DNA of 13,427 nt from Chloroflexota bacterium (lineage in GTDB: Bacteria > Chloroflexota > Dormibacteria > Dormibacterales > Dormibacteraceae). The stretch's first letter is position 1. Each line of letters begins with the position of its first letter. The DNA lies in NCBI GenBank assembly GCA_005879675.1, contig VBJE01000012.1, positions 1 to 13,427 of the forward strand. Reading direction: 5' to 3'. Position numbers and translations under genes: made by a program. Of this stretch, positions 1 to 7,421 are shown piece by piece. A model generated the notes under the pieces. It did no database searches. It saw only the letters and a list, made by a program, of their open reading frames with translations, and was not told the origin of the DNA.

Positions 1-698
1 TAATCCATTTCCTCCAGCACCTCGACCAGCCCCGCGATCGTGGCGATGCGGCGCCACCCCTGCTTCGGAAGCTCGTCCTCCGGCACGTGCTCGTGCTGCC
101 AGGTGACCTCGTACGGGATGTGCACCGCCCGCCCACCGAGCTGGACCACCGGCACGACGTCGGAGCGCAGCGAGTTGCCCACCATCACGAACTCCTCGGG
201 CTTGACGCCCCGCCTGCGAAAGACGCCGCGATAGGTCTCCTCGTTCTTCTCGCTGAGGATCTCCACGCCGAGGAACAGGTCGGCCAGCCCTGAGCGCGCC
301 AGCTTGCTCTCCTGGTCGAAGAGGTCGCCCTTGGTGATCAGCAGCAGGTCGTGGCGCTCGGCCAGCGCGCGGAGCGTGTCTTCGACTCCGCTCAAGAGCT
401 CGGTCGGCTGCGTGAGCATGCGCTTGCCCCAGCCGAGGATCACCTCGAGGTCCGCTGCCGGGATGCGGCCGTTGGTGAGCTCGATCGCGGTCTCGAGCAT
501 GGAGAGGGTGAAGGACTTGACGCCGTAGCCGTAGATGCTGAGGTTCTTCATCTCCATCTCGGCGAGGCGCGAATCCGCGTCGGCGTCGGGGACGTGGCGC
601 TTGAGAAGGTCGCGAAACTCGCCCTGCGTGACGTGAAACCGGGTCTCGCTGTGCCACAGCGTGTCGTCGCCGTCGAATCCCACCACCCGGACCGTCAT
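1..698 (-). CDS. HAD-superfamily hydrolase (runs to left edge)
   Basis: Haloacid dehalogenase-type phosphohydrolase, probably a small-molecule phosphatase; the substrate cannot be read from sequence. The frame opens with ATG at 698-696 and gives 232 residues. Motif I is DGDDT (D9 nucleophile, D11 acid/base) right after the first beta strand, motif II is the T122 region (LLLITKGD), a candidate motif III lysine is K151, and motif IV is GNSLRSD at 174-180. An alpha-helical cap lies between motifs I and II. The last two bases seen are TA, so the next codon is either a stop or Tyr. Since the HAD fold is already complete, the gene probably ends at or just beyond the edge. It starts 24 bp after the repeat-protein stop on the same strand, so it may be the last gene of that operon. 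No strong Shine-Dalgarno is visible. Confidence 0.85.
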   Translation of the reverse strand, partial: MTVRVVGFDGDDTLWHSETRFHVTQGEFRDLLKRHVPDADADSRLAEMEMKNLSIYGYGVKSFTLSMLETAIELTNGRIPAADLEVILGWGKRMLTQPTELLSGVEDTLRALAERHDLLLITKGDLFDQESKLARSGLADLFLGVEILSEKNEETYRGVFRRRGVKPEEFVMVGNSLRSDVVPVVQLGGRAVHIPYEVTWQHEHVPEDELPKQGWRRIATIAGLVEVLEEMD

Positions 699-722
699 CG
701 CGACGAAGGATTATCCGGGTTG

Positions 723-2699
723 CTAGGTCCCCGGCGTCTTGATCCTCGTCCAGTGCGCGCCCCCGTCCTGCGTGCGCTGGATCTCGCCGCGGACGGTCGC
801 GTAGCCGACGGATGCGTCGCCGAAGACCACCTGGGGCGTGACCGGCGCCGCCTGGGAGTAATCGGACGCGTACGGATGCCACGACTTGCCGGAATCCGTT
901 GTCTCGAGAGACTCGCCTGGGCTGATGACCTGCAGCCACCGCGAGGCGGTGATGAACGCGACCGAGACGGCGGTGTTCGGCACGGCGGCCGTATACACCC
1001 AGCTCGCGCCGCCATCCGTCGAGCGGAAAACGTACGCCTTCCCTCCATCCGGCTGGAGGCCATACGCGGTCAGGTAGTCGACGGAGCCGAAAACGACGAC
1101 GCCGTGCGCGTTCAACGTGAATCCGTTCGACGAGTGAAATCCCGGCGGATCCGGCAGAAGGGAGCCGTGCCAGGTAAGCCCCGAGTCTGCGGTGCGATAG
1201 ACAGCCGGCGGATCGGTCGTGTCATTCCGGCTGGCAAACCCGTGCCCCGCATCGACGAACGACAGGCCCTGCGCGCAGCCGGACGTCTCGCCGGGCGCGG
1301 CGGGCAGCATCTGCCACGACCGCGCGCCATCGGTTGTTCGCCAGAGCGTGGTCGTCGCCGTGCACGTGGTCAGCCAGCCGCTACTGGCGTCCACGAATGA
1401 GATTTCGATGGCGCCTCCACCGGTGAACTGGTTGGGCAGGATGCGCTGCTGCCACGTGTCGCCCCGATCGGTGGACACGTACAGCAGGGAATTGGCGACC
1501 AACGCCCACACGACGTTGGTCGAAGGCGCCGAAAGCTGTACGTCGGAAGGCATGGGGACCACGGTCGGACTCGCGCTCGGGGACGGCAGCGGCGCCCCGC
1601 CGGGAATCGCGACGACCATCCAGTGGGCGCCGCCGTCGGCCGTTCGCTGCAGAGCACCGTCGGCAGTCGCGTAACCCAATTCCGCGCCCGCAAAGACCAC
1701 GGACGGCGACACTCCGCGTAAGTCCGACGTGAACGGTCCGAAGGCCTGGCCGCCGTTCACGGTCTCGGCCTTGTCTGGCGCCAGCTGGAGCCACCTTGAC
1801 TCCGTGACCATGAACGTGTACGGCGACGCGACCTTCTGCTTCCAGGACCAGGTCGCGCCGCCGTCGTGTGACGTGAGAATGAAGGCGCGCAGCGGCCACG
1901 TCCGGTCGTCTTGTGGCCCGGAAGCCTCGAGGTAGACGGTGCTTCCGAAGCTCCTGATCCACCCGACGCGGAGCACGAATCCACCCTGGGACGTCACGAA
2001 AAGCGGTCCGTCGGGAAGCGTGCTTTTGAGCCAGCTGGCGCCGCCGTCGAGTGTGGAGTAGACCGTCGGTCGGTGGTTGGCGTCCCACGCCGTGACGAAG
2101 CCGAGCTTGGGGCTTGCGAAGTAGATCAGCTCCTTGCACTGCGCGTCGTCGATACCGGACGCCCTGACCCGGGTCCAGGTCGCCCCGGCGTTCGTCGTGT
2201 GCCAGACGTCGGCGTGCGCTTCCTGGCACTGCGTGGTCGGGGAGCCCGGCGCCAGCAGCCAGCCTTCGGTCGCATTGACGAAGGCGATCGACGGTTTGAT
2301 TCCGAGTTCGGGCGGCAACGGCCGGCTCTCCCAGTGACCGCCGCGGTCGGTCGAGCGATACAGGTGCGCGTTGTCCACCAGCGCCCAGACCACGTCTTGC
2401 GAGACGGCGCTCACATTGATGTTTGGTCCGGCGGGAAGCTCTCCCGGCGGAGTTGGAGTGGCCACTGGCGCGCCACTCGCCGTCGTGACGTGTCCAGCCC
2501 GCCGCGACGCGACGAGGACCGTGATCGAGGTCGCGGTGAGGAGGGTGACCACGACGATCGCGATCGCGGCCAGCCAGTTCGTCTTCGCACCCGCCGGGAG
2601 ACCGGAGACGGAGCCGCGCAGGCGGGCGCGGAACTCCGGCGAAGCCTCCCCGCTCCTGGCCTCGAGCGCCCGCCGCAGCTCGTTGTCGTCGAAGCTCAT
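723..2699 (-). CDS. Membrane-anchored YCF48/BNR-type repeat protein with cytoplasmic N-terminal segment
   Basis: 658 residues. Residues 1-40 are charged and probably cytoplasmic (ELRRALEARS, SPEFRARLR). One membrane helix spans about 41-64, followed by a Pro/Thr-rich linker and a large outer domain. The outer domain repeats the sialidase/BNR/YCF48 signature S/T-x-DGG-x-W, e.g. STDRGGHW (116-123), STLDGGASW (215-223), TADGGAHW (353-360), STDRGDTW and TQDGGAHW near the end. These mark beta-propeller blades. Residues about 93-366 and 386-658 are two copies of the same unit. The ATG overlaps the sigma-factor stop by 4 bp, so the two are translationally coupled. The N-terminal segment resembles the cytoplasmic side of membrane anti-sigma factors, but no zinc HxxxCxxC motif is present. 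Sigma regulation is therefore an inference; the propeller may bind an extracellular ligand or partner. Confidence 0.85.
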   Translation of the reverse strand: MSFDDNELRRALEARSGEASPEFRARLRGSVSGLPAGAKTNWLAAIAIVVVTLLTATSITVLVASRRAGHVTTASGAPVATPTPPGELPAGPNINVSAVSQDVVWALVDNAHLYRSTDRGGHWESRPLPPELGIKPSIAFVNATEGWLLAPGSPTTQCQEAHADVWHTTNAGATWTRVRASGIDDAQCKELIYFASPKLGFVTAWDANHRPTVYSTLDGGASWLKSTLPDGPLFVTSQGGFVLRVGWIRSFGSTVYLEASGPQDDRTWPLRAFILTSHDGGATWSWKQKVASPYTFMVTESRWLQLAPDKAETVNGGQAFGPFTSDLRGVSPSVVFAGAELGYATADGALQRTADGGAHWMVVAIPGGAPLPSPSASPTVVPMPSDVQLSAPSTNVVWALVANSLLYVSTDRGDTWQQRILPNQFTGGGAIEISFVDASSGWLTTCTATTTLWRTTDGARSWQMLPAAPGETSGCAQGLSFVDAGHGFASRNDTTDPPAVYRTADSGLTWHGSLLPDPPGFHSSNGFTLNAHGVVVFGSVDYLTAYGLQPDGGKAYVFRSTDGGASWVYTAAVPNTAVSVAFITASRWLQVISPGESLETTDSGKSWHPYASDYSQAAPVTPQVVFGDASVGYATVRGEIQRTQDGGAHWTRIKTPGT

Positions 2700-3175
2700 C
2701 CGTCAGCCTCCAGCGCCACGGCCGGCCGAAGCGCGACCAGTGCCCGGTGAACGCGTTGCCGGGCCGCGTTCTCGGTGCAGCCGAGCACCCGCGCGACCTC
2801 GTCGATCGGGAGGTCGAGATGGTAGTAAAGCGACAGCACGAGCAGGTGCCGGTAAGGGAGGCGTTCGAGCCCAGCGGCAAGATCGAGCTGATCCTCAGAA
2901 CGCAACTCGCGGCGGTCGGACCACACTTCCGGGAACCTGGCCACTCGCCACCAGCGCGCGCGCCGAGCGCTGCGGCACTCGTTGGCGACGATGGCGAGGA
3001 ACCAGGGGCGCAGCTCCGCGCCCGGACGGAACCTGGCGCGATGCCGCCAGGCTTTCAGGGCCGCCTCCTGGACCGCGTCCTCCGCGGCCGTCCTGTCGTT
3101 AAGCATGGTCATGGCAAGTCGAAAAGCCGGATCGAGTGCGCGCTCCAACAGGTCGTCGAATGTCTCGTCGCTCAC
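2696..3175 (-). CDS. ECF RNA polymerase sigma factor
   Basis: 159-residue sigma-70 family protein of extracytoplasmic-function type, with only regions 2 and 4. Region 2 covers about residues 15-72, including the DAVQEAALKAW core-binding helix and the RPWFLAIVANECR -10 recognition segment. Region 4 covers about 100-150, with LERLPYRHLLVLSLYYHLDL followed by the helix-turn-helix DEVARVLGCTENAARQRVHRA. Start is GTG at 3175-3173, placed 16 bp after the stop of the histidine kinase; the Shine-Dalgarno is weak. The stop overlaps the ATG of the repeat protein (ATGA). Such sigma factors direct polymerase to a small regulon, often including their own operon. Lacking a recognisable adjacent anti-sigma factor, it may be controlled by the membrane protein encoded next or by the kinase; this is inferred. 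Confidence 0.93.
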   Translation of the reverse strand: MSDETFDDLLERALDPAFRLAMTMLNDRTAAEDAVQEAALKAWRHRARFRPGAELRPWFLAIVANECRSARRARWWRVARFPEVWSDRRELRSEDQLDLAAGLERLPYRHLLVLSLYYHLDLPIDEVARVLGCTENAARQRVHRALVALRPAVALEADG

Positions 3176-3191
3176 ACCGGCCCTACGGGTT

Positions 3192-4793
3192 CTACGCGCG
3201 GCGCAGCGTTTCTGTTACGGCCAGGGGCAGCGATAAGGCGAACGTGGACCCCGCGCCGGGCGCGCTTTCCTCCAGCACCAGGTCGCCCCCATGCGAACGC
3301 GCAAGCTCGCGGCCGATGTAGAGGCCGAGGCCGGTGCCGGCCACGCTCTCGACACCGGCCTGGCGGCCGCGCCGAAAGGGCTCGAACATCGCCCCACGAA
3401 ATTCGCCCGGGACGCCGACCCCGTTGTCGGTGACGCGAACCACGGCCCGGCCGTCGTTGCGGACGGCGCAGACCGCGACCCGGGCAGGTTCGCGCGTGTA
3501 CGAGATCGCGTTGTTGACGAGGATGTCCATGACGTGGCCGAGCTGGCCGGCGTCGGCCATGACGGCAAGGCGGTCAGAGGTGCACTCGACTGTGACCTTG
3601 CCCTCGGCAAAAGCCGCGCGCGGACGCGCTCGCTCCACCGCCGCCTCGACTACCGTGCCGAGGTCGACCACCTCGCGCGCCCGCAGCATCACGTCGCCTT
3701 CGAATCGCGAGACCTCCAGCAGGTCATCCATGATGTCGTTGAGCTCCTGCGTCTTCGCGCTCAGGATCTCGAGCGGCTCGCGCCAACGCGCTGGCGGCTC
3801 CCCGAGGTCTCCGCTCGCAAGCAGGCTCAGGTAGCCGCTCAAAACGCTGAGCGGGCTCCGGAGCTCATGCGACGCCACGCGGAGAAACTCGCTCTTGGCC
3901 TCGCTCGACAGGCGTGCCTTCTGCTCGCGCTCCCTGGTCTCCACATAGGCCACGAGCACGAACGAAGCCAGGGCCACGAAGACGTTGAAGACCTGCAGGG
4001 TGACCATCTTCTGGAGCAGCGTCTCCTCTGCGAACGGGCCTGAGCCGTTGACGGCCGCCCACACGGCGACACCAGAGGCGATAAGGGCGGCGGGCGCCGC
4101 GCCAGGCAGTCGAAAGCGAAGCGCGGCCACCATGATCAGCGGGAAGACCAGGTATTCCAGCCGAAACGTGCTCTGGAACACGACGAAGGCGGCGACCGCG
4201 ATGGCGGCGAGCCACGCTGCGAGCTCCGCCCGCTGTTCCCAGCTCAACGCTGCCCGTCCTGTCCTGGGCCGAAAGCTGAGGAGGAATGGGGCGACGAGGA
4301 GGACGCCCATCGCGTCCCCCGTCCACCACACCGCCCACGTCGGGGCGAAGCTCGCCGCGGGCACGGCGCCCGCAACCACCAGGACCAGGCTCCCGACCGT
4401 CGCGCTGATCGCCATGCCCGCGAGGGCGCCCAGCAAGACCAGCGCCGCGGCGTCGCGGAGGCGATCGAGCTCAGGCCGGAATCCGGCCTCCTTCATCAGG
4501 TATGCCGCCGTCAATGGGGCGAGGGTGTTGCCCGCGGCGATGATCGCGGCGCCGATCAGGTTCGGCCCCAGAGGCGCGTTGACGGCGAAGGCGGCGGCCG
4601 CGATCGCGGGCCACATCCTGCGGCCCCATAGAAGGATCGCCACCAGGGCGATTCCGGTCGGCGGCCACACCGGCGTGACCTGGCCGTGCACCTGCGCGAG
4701 CTGCAGGCTGAGACGGGCGGCGACGAAGTAGGCGACAACCACGATCGCCAGTCGCAGCCCATAGCCGGCCAGACCCACCCTCCGGACGGCCAT
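3192..4793 (-). CDS. Sensor histidine kinase with MASE1 membrane domain
   Basis: 533 residues. Residues 1 to about 285 form a multi-helix integral-membrane sensor of MASE1 type, with the typical segment PVWPPTGIALVAILLWG at 41-57 and further hydrophobic helices to about 284. A short linker leads to a HisKA domain with phospho-acceptor H309 in SHELRSPL. The HATPase_c domain follows: N box around N427/N428, G1 box DNGVG (456-460), F box near FEPFRRG and G2 box GTGLGLY (486-492). All catalytic motifs are intact. ATG at 4793-4791 is the first start after an in-frame break. No response regulator is encoded beside it; the next gene, 16 bp downstream, is an ECF sigma factor. The signal sensed by MASE1 domains is generally unknown. 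The gene diverges from the dioxygenase gene. Confidence 0.93.
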   Translation of the reverse strand: MAVRRVGLAGYGLRLAIVVVAYFVAARLSLQLAQVHGQVTPVWPPTGIALVAILLWGRRMWPAIAAAAFAVNAPLGPNLIGAAIIAAGNTLAPLTAAYLMKEAGFRPELDRLRDAAALVLLGALAGMAISATVGSLVLVVAGAVPAASFAPTWAVWWTGDAMGVLLVAPFLLSFRPRTGRAALSWEQRAELAAWLAAIAVAAFVVFQSTFRLEYLVFPLIMVAALRFRLPGAAPAALIASGVAVWAAVNGSGPFAEETLLQKMVTLQVFNVFVALASFVLVAYVETREREQKARLSSEAKSEFLRVASHELRSPLSVLSGYLSLLASGDLGEPPARWREPLEILSAKTQELNDIMDDLLEVSRFEGDVMLRAREVVDLGTVVEAAVERARPRAAFAEGKVTVECTSDRLAVMADAGQLGHVMDILVNNAISYTREPARVAVCAVRNDGRAVVRVTDNGVGVPGEFRGAMFEPFRRGRQAGVESVAGTGLGLYIGRELARSHGGDLVLEESAPGAGSTFALSLPLAVTETLRRA

Positions 4794-4800
4794 CTGGCCG

Positions 4801-4830
4801 AGTATCGGCAGTGTGCGTGGTCCGCGTCAA
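4801..4830 (-). promoter_or_regulatory. Candidate sigma-70-type promoter of the kinase operon (leaderless)
   Basis: On the minus strand TTGACG (4830-4825) is followed after 18 bp by GATACT (4806-4801). The first matches the -35 consensus at five of six positions and the second the -10 consensus at four of six. The -10 ends 7 bp before the kinase ATG at 4793, so transcription would begin at or next to the start codon and give a leaderless mRNA. This agrees with the lack of a Shine-Dalgarno there. Prediction by eye only. Confidence 0.4.
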
Positions 4831-4878
4831 TCAGATATGGAACAAAAGATCCGAAGCCACGGGTAGGAATCGGGTGAG

Positions 4879-5832
4879 ATGAGGCCCCTGAACGGCATCC
4901 ACCACATCAGCGCCATCACCGCCGACGCGACCCAAAACCTCGCCTTCTACACCGGCGTGATGGGCCTGCGCCTGGTCAAGAAGACGGTCAACCAGGACAA
5001 CCCCACCGTCTACCACCTGTTCTACGCCGACGAGGACGCGAGCCCGGGCGCCGACCTCACCTTCTTCGAGTACCCGGGCCTGGCGCGCGGCCGCGCCGGC
5101 GCGGGCATGATCCACCGGATCGCGTTTCGGGTCGGCTCCGATCGCGCGCTCGACTTCTGGGCCAAGCGGCTTGCTTCGGCCGGCATCGAATCGGCGCGAG
5201 AGGACGGGCGGCTGCGGTTCGAGGACCCCGAAGGGCTCGGCTTCGCGCTGCTCGCCGAGCCGGCCTCCGACGCGCCCCTGGTGGCATGGCACCCCGAGAT
5301 TCCCGAGCAGCTGGCACTCCAGGGCTTTGCGGGTGTGCGCGCGTTCGCACGCCGGCCGGAGGCAAGCGACGAGTTCCTGCACGAGGCGCTCGGCTTCATG
5401 CACAGCGAGGACGGCACGTACGAGTCGCGCGGAGAGTCGCGCCGATCCTTCTACGCGCAAGATGCGGCGCCCGACTTCCGCGGGATCGGCGGCTCGGGAA
5501 CCGTCCACCACGTCGCGTGGTCTTCGACCATGGACGACCACCTCGGCTGGCGCCGTCGCGTGATCGAGTCGGGCGGAGATCCGACCCCTGTCATCGACCG
5601 CTTCTACTTTCGCTCGATCTACTTCCGGGAGCCGAGCGGGGTCCTGTTCGAGATCGCGACCGTCGGCCCGGGATTTGCGGCCGACGAGCCGAAGGAGCAC
5701 CTCGGCGAGCGCCTGTCGCTGCCCCCGGCGTTCGAGTACCTGCGCGAGCAGGTCGAGGCGAATCTCAAGCCGCTGCCGAATCCGCGCGAGACAAGCCGAG
5801 TCAGCCAGACACCGTGGCGCGCAGCGCGCTGA
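4879..5832 (+). CDS. Ring-cleaving dioxygenase, VOC (glyoxalase) superfamily, MhqO/PcpA-like
   Basis: 317 residues with two vicinal-oxygen-chelate modules, about 4-127 and 148-263. The family cleaves hydroquinone- or catechol-type rings using Fe(II). By comparison with PcpA, the likely metal ligands are H9 (from GIHHISAI), H211 (from TVHHVAW) and E258 (from GVLFEIAT); all three are present. The C-terminal stretch around PAFEYLREQVEANLKPLPNP is typical of the MhqO/YkcA group linked in other bacteria to quinone and electrophile stress. The exact substrate cannot be assigned. The start is ATG at 4879 with an AGGAA at 4865-4869 as likely Shine-Dalgarno. The gene stands alone on its strand, diverging from the kinase operon by 85 bp and convergent with the next gene, so it appears monocistronic. 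Confidence 0.9.
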   Translation: MRPLNGIHHISAITADATQNLAFYTGVMGLRLVKKTVNQDNPTVYHLFYADEDASPGADLTFFEYPGLARGRAGAGMIHRIAFRVGSDRALDFWAKRLASAGIESAREDGRLRFEDPEGLGFALLAEPASDAPLVAWHPEIPEQLALQGFAGVRAFARRPEASDEFLHEALGFMHSEDGTYESRGESRRSFYAQDAAPDFRGIGGSGTVHHVAWSSTMDDHLGWRRRVIESGGDPTPVIDRFYFRSIYFREPSGVLFEIATVGPGFAADEPKEHLGERLSLPPAFEYLREQVEANLKPLPNPRETSRVSQTPWRAAR

Positions 5833-5885
5833 ACTCCTCTGTCGTCGCGGGGCACGAGCGTAGCGCCCTCAAGCATTCAGCGCGC
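5824..5885. repeat. 10-bp inverted repeat across a convergent gene junction
   Basis: GCGCGCTGAA at 5824-5833 is matched perfectly by its reverse complement at 5876-5885, separated by 42 bp. The arms contain the end of the dioxygenase gene and the last codons of the DUF559 gene, and both stop codons lie inside or beside the structure. A bidirectional transcription terminator is possible, but there is no T-tract and the loop is long, so coincidence in GC-rich coding sequence is also possible. Confidence 0.3.
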
Positions 5886-6741
5886 GCCTCACCGTCCAAA
5901 CAACGGAATCGGGAGCTGATAGGACGTCGGCCGCGCTGAACCGGAGAAGCCTGTAGCCGGCATTGATCAAGCGATTCTGACGGCGATTGTCGGCTGTAAG
6001 GCTTGCGCGATGCGTCGAGCCGTCGTACTCGAGCGCCAGGCGATGCATCGGGTAGTAGAGGTCCGGCCGCCCGAGGAATCCTTCGCCGCCATCGTGCAAG
6101 GAGACCTGGGCTTGAGGCCTCGGCAATCCCGCGAAGACCAGCAGCAACCTGAGCCGCGTTTCCATGACGCTTTCCGTGGCCGGCTCTGCCAGCTCGATCG
6201 CCCGCCGCAGGCGAGCTGTGCCCGGAAACCGCTTGTGCCCCTCGAGCCAGGCCACCAGGGCACTCGGCTTGAGCAAGCGCTTGTGCAATGCGGCGTCCAG
6301 CACCGCAACCGCGTCGACGAGCGGCAGCCGCCGTCCAAGGTCCGCGACAGTCCGGAGGACCGATGTGGTGCGCAGGCCTCGGCGAGTCATCACCTCGCCT
6401 TCCCCCAGTTCCGCGCGCCGAATGGAGATTCCTACGACGTGTGCGATTCGGCTCTCTCGTGGGAGAGTCACTTCGACTGGATCGCTTGGTGGCAGGTCAA
6501 GTCCATGAAGCCACGCCGCCGTCCGACCGCAAAAGACGGCCCCGGGTGGAACACGGCGCTGGGCGGCGACGAGCGCCACCATCGGGCTGTCCGCGATCCC
6601 ACGCCACGCGTATATGCCAACCCCAATGCGCCTCCAGCTCGCGCCGCCGAGCTGGTGCCTGGTCACGCCGTGGGACCGAGCCTCCTCGAGGTTGAAAGGC
6701 CCACTTGTGAGTTCGACTGGAATTCGCGGAGCCCGCGCCAC
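5869..6741 (-). CDS. AbiEi-like N-terminal domain plus DUF559 (Vsr-like) nuclease-fold protein
   Basis: 290 residues. The N-terminal part (about 12-60, NLEEARSHGVTRHQL and WRRIGVGIYAW) resembles the winged-helix domain of AbiEi-type antitoxins. The middle resembles the AbiEi_4-like region. The C-terminal part (about 190-288) is a DUF559 domain of the very-short-patch-repair endonuclease-like fold, with the candidate PD-(D/E)xK-type residues D227 (GRPDLYY), E238 and D240 (LALEYDG) and H244. Start GTG at 6741, preceded by AGGA at suitable distance; an in-frame stop lies three codons upstream, so no longer start exists. This architecture is common as a lone gene in actinobacteria. No AbiEii nucleotidyltransferase toxin is adjacent, so a type IV toxin-antitoxin role is not supported here. 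Substrate and function are unknown. Confidence 0.82.
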   Translation of the reverse strand: MARAPRIPVELTSGPFNLEEARSHGVTRHQLGGASWRRIGVGIYAWRGIADSPMVALVAAQRRVPPGAVFCGRTAAWLHGLDLPPSDPVEVTLPRESRIAHVVGISIRRAELGEGEVMTRRGLRTTSVLRTVADLGRRLPLVDAVAVLDAALHKRLLKPSALVAWLEGHKRFPGTARLRRAIELAEPATESVMETRLRLLLVFAGLPRPQAQVSLHDGGEGFLGRPDLYYPMHRLALEYDGSTHRASLTADNRRQNRLINAGYRLLRFSAADVLSAPDSVVWTVRRALNA

Positions 6742-6869
6742 GATCCTGGATCATGGTCGCGCGGCTCAGGCAATGGAACCGAGGCCGTTAACCCTCACGA
6801 CTGTCCGAAATGGCGGGTATCGGACCCAGTCGAATGCCTCCAAAGCGGACACTCGTCGCCGAACAAGCC
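6742..6869. other. Intergenic spacer with a small inverted repeat
   Basis: This 128-bp gap lies between two minus-strand genes. It holds a perfect 6-bp inverted repeat, GTCCGA at 6803-6808 and TCGGAC at 6820-6825, with an 11-base loop. It could be a weak terminator or a leader structure of the DUF559 gene. No convincing promoter, tRNA or short coding frame was seen. Confidence 0.35.
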
Positions 6870-7421
6870 CTACGCGACCAGGCGCAGCTCGTCCGGCAGC
6901 GGCAGCATGCGCAGGCCGCGGATCGCCTCCAGCGCGTCGTCGATCGTGACCTGGCGGCGCCGAAAGTTGCGCAGCGCAAACCGGTCGCAGGCGGTTTCCG
7001 CGCCCGAGCGCCTGCCCTGCATCTCGCGCAGGTACCAGTGCAGCCACTCGTGCAGGTACACGAACCTCAACACGTCGCGGCGCGTCCGAAACCTCACCTT
7101 CTCCGACAGCCAGGCGAACCTCATCCCGGCGCCGGGCTTGCGCCGGGCCTTCACGTAGACGAGCTCGTCGAACGGCCGAAACGGCTCCGGGACCCGGACG
7201 ATGATCCGGCCGACGTCGAACTCGCACAGCCCGGACAGGTGCGGGCGAGTCCGGAAGCGGAGCGGCTTGATGACGACGCGATAGTCCCCCGGGGAAGGCA
7301 GGCCGGAGAGCGCCCATCGGATGCCCGCGACCTTCAGCCCTGGCAGGTCGCTCCGCACAGACATCTCTTGCGCGTGGGCCCGGCTCGCCTGCCGTTCGAT
7401 CGCGGCGACGGCCCTCCGCAC
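6870..7421 (-). CDS. HExxH putative zinc metallopeptidase-like protein of unknown family
   Basis: 183 residues from GTG at 7421; an ATG at codon 20 (7364) is an alternative start. The clear signature is VYLHEWLHWYL with H124, E125 and H128, the zinc-binding and catalytic triplet of zincin peptidases. Fourteen residues after H128 comes AETACDRFAL (E142), a spacing and context like the third glutamate ligand in ImmA/IrrE-type gluzincins. The preceding 100 residues are beta-rich and resemble nothing I can name. There is no signal peptide or membrane helix, so it is probably cytoplasmic. It lies 128 bp upstream of the DUF559 gene on the same strand and diverges from the DUF7218 gene. It could equally be a SprT-like or an inactive metal-binding protein; the substrate is unknown. 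Confidence 0.72.
   Translation of the reverse strand: MRRAVAAIERQASRAHAQEMSVRSDLPGLKVAGIRWALSGLPSPGDYRVVIKPLRFRTRPHLSGLCEFDVGRIIVRVPEPFRPFDELVYVKARRKPGAGMRFAWLSEKVRFRTRRDVLRFVYLHEWLHWYLREMQGRRSGAETACDRFALRNFRRRQVTIDDALEAIRGLRMLPLPDELRLVA

Noticed and set aside
351..1400. Plus-strand open frame of about 349 codons opposite the HAD and repeat-protein genes
   Set aside because: It is antisense to two recognisable genes and has no family resemblance or ribosome-binding site.
1381..2880. Long minus-strand open frame of about 499 codons over the repeat protein and sigma gene
   Set aside because: Arg-rich, low-information sequence typical of a GC-rich shadow frame; the overlapping frames encode clear families.
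4831..5700. Minus-strand open frame of 289 codons opposite the dioxygenase
   Set aside because: It mirrors the codon pattern of the dioxygenase gene and shows no domain signature.
5869..6741. Type IV toxin-antitoxin locus
   Set aside because: No AbiEii-type toxin gene lies beside the AbiEi-like protein, and its C-terminal nuclease-like domain points to a different role.
6810..6850. tRNA-like T-arm on the minus strand
   Set aside because: A GGGT-CCGAT-ACCC stretch looks like a T-arm, but the loop does not fit and no acceptor stem, anticodon arm or CCA end can be drawn around it.
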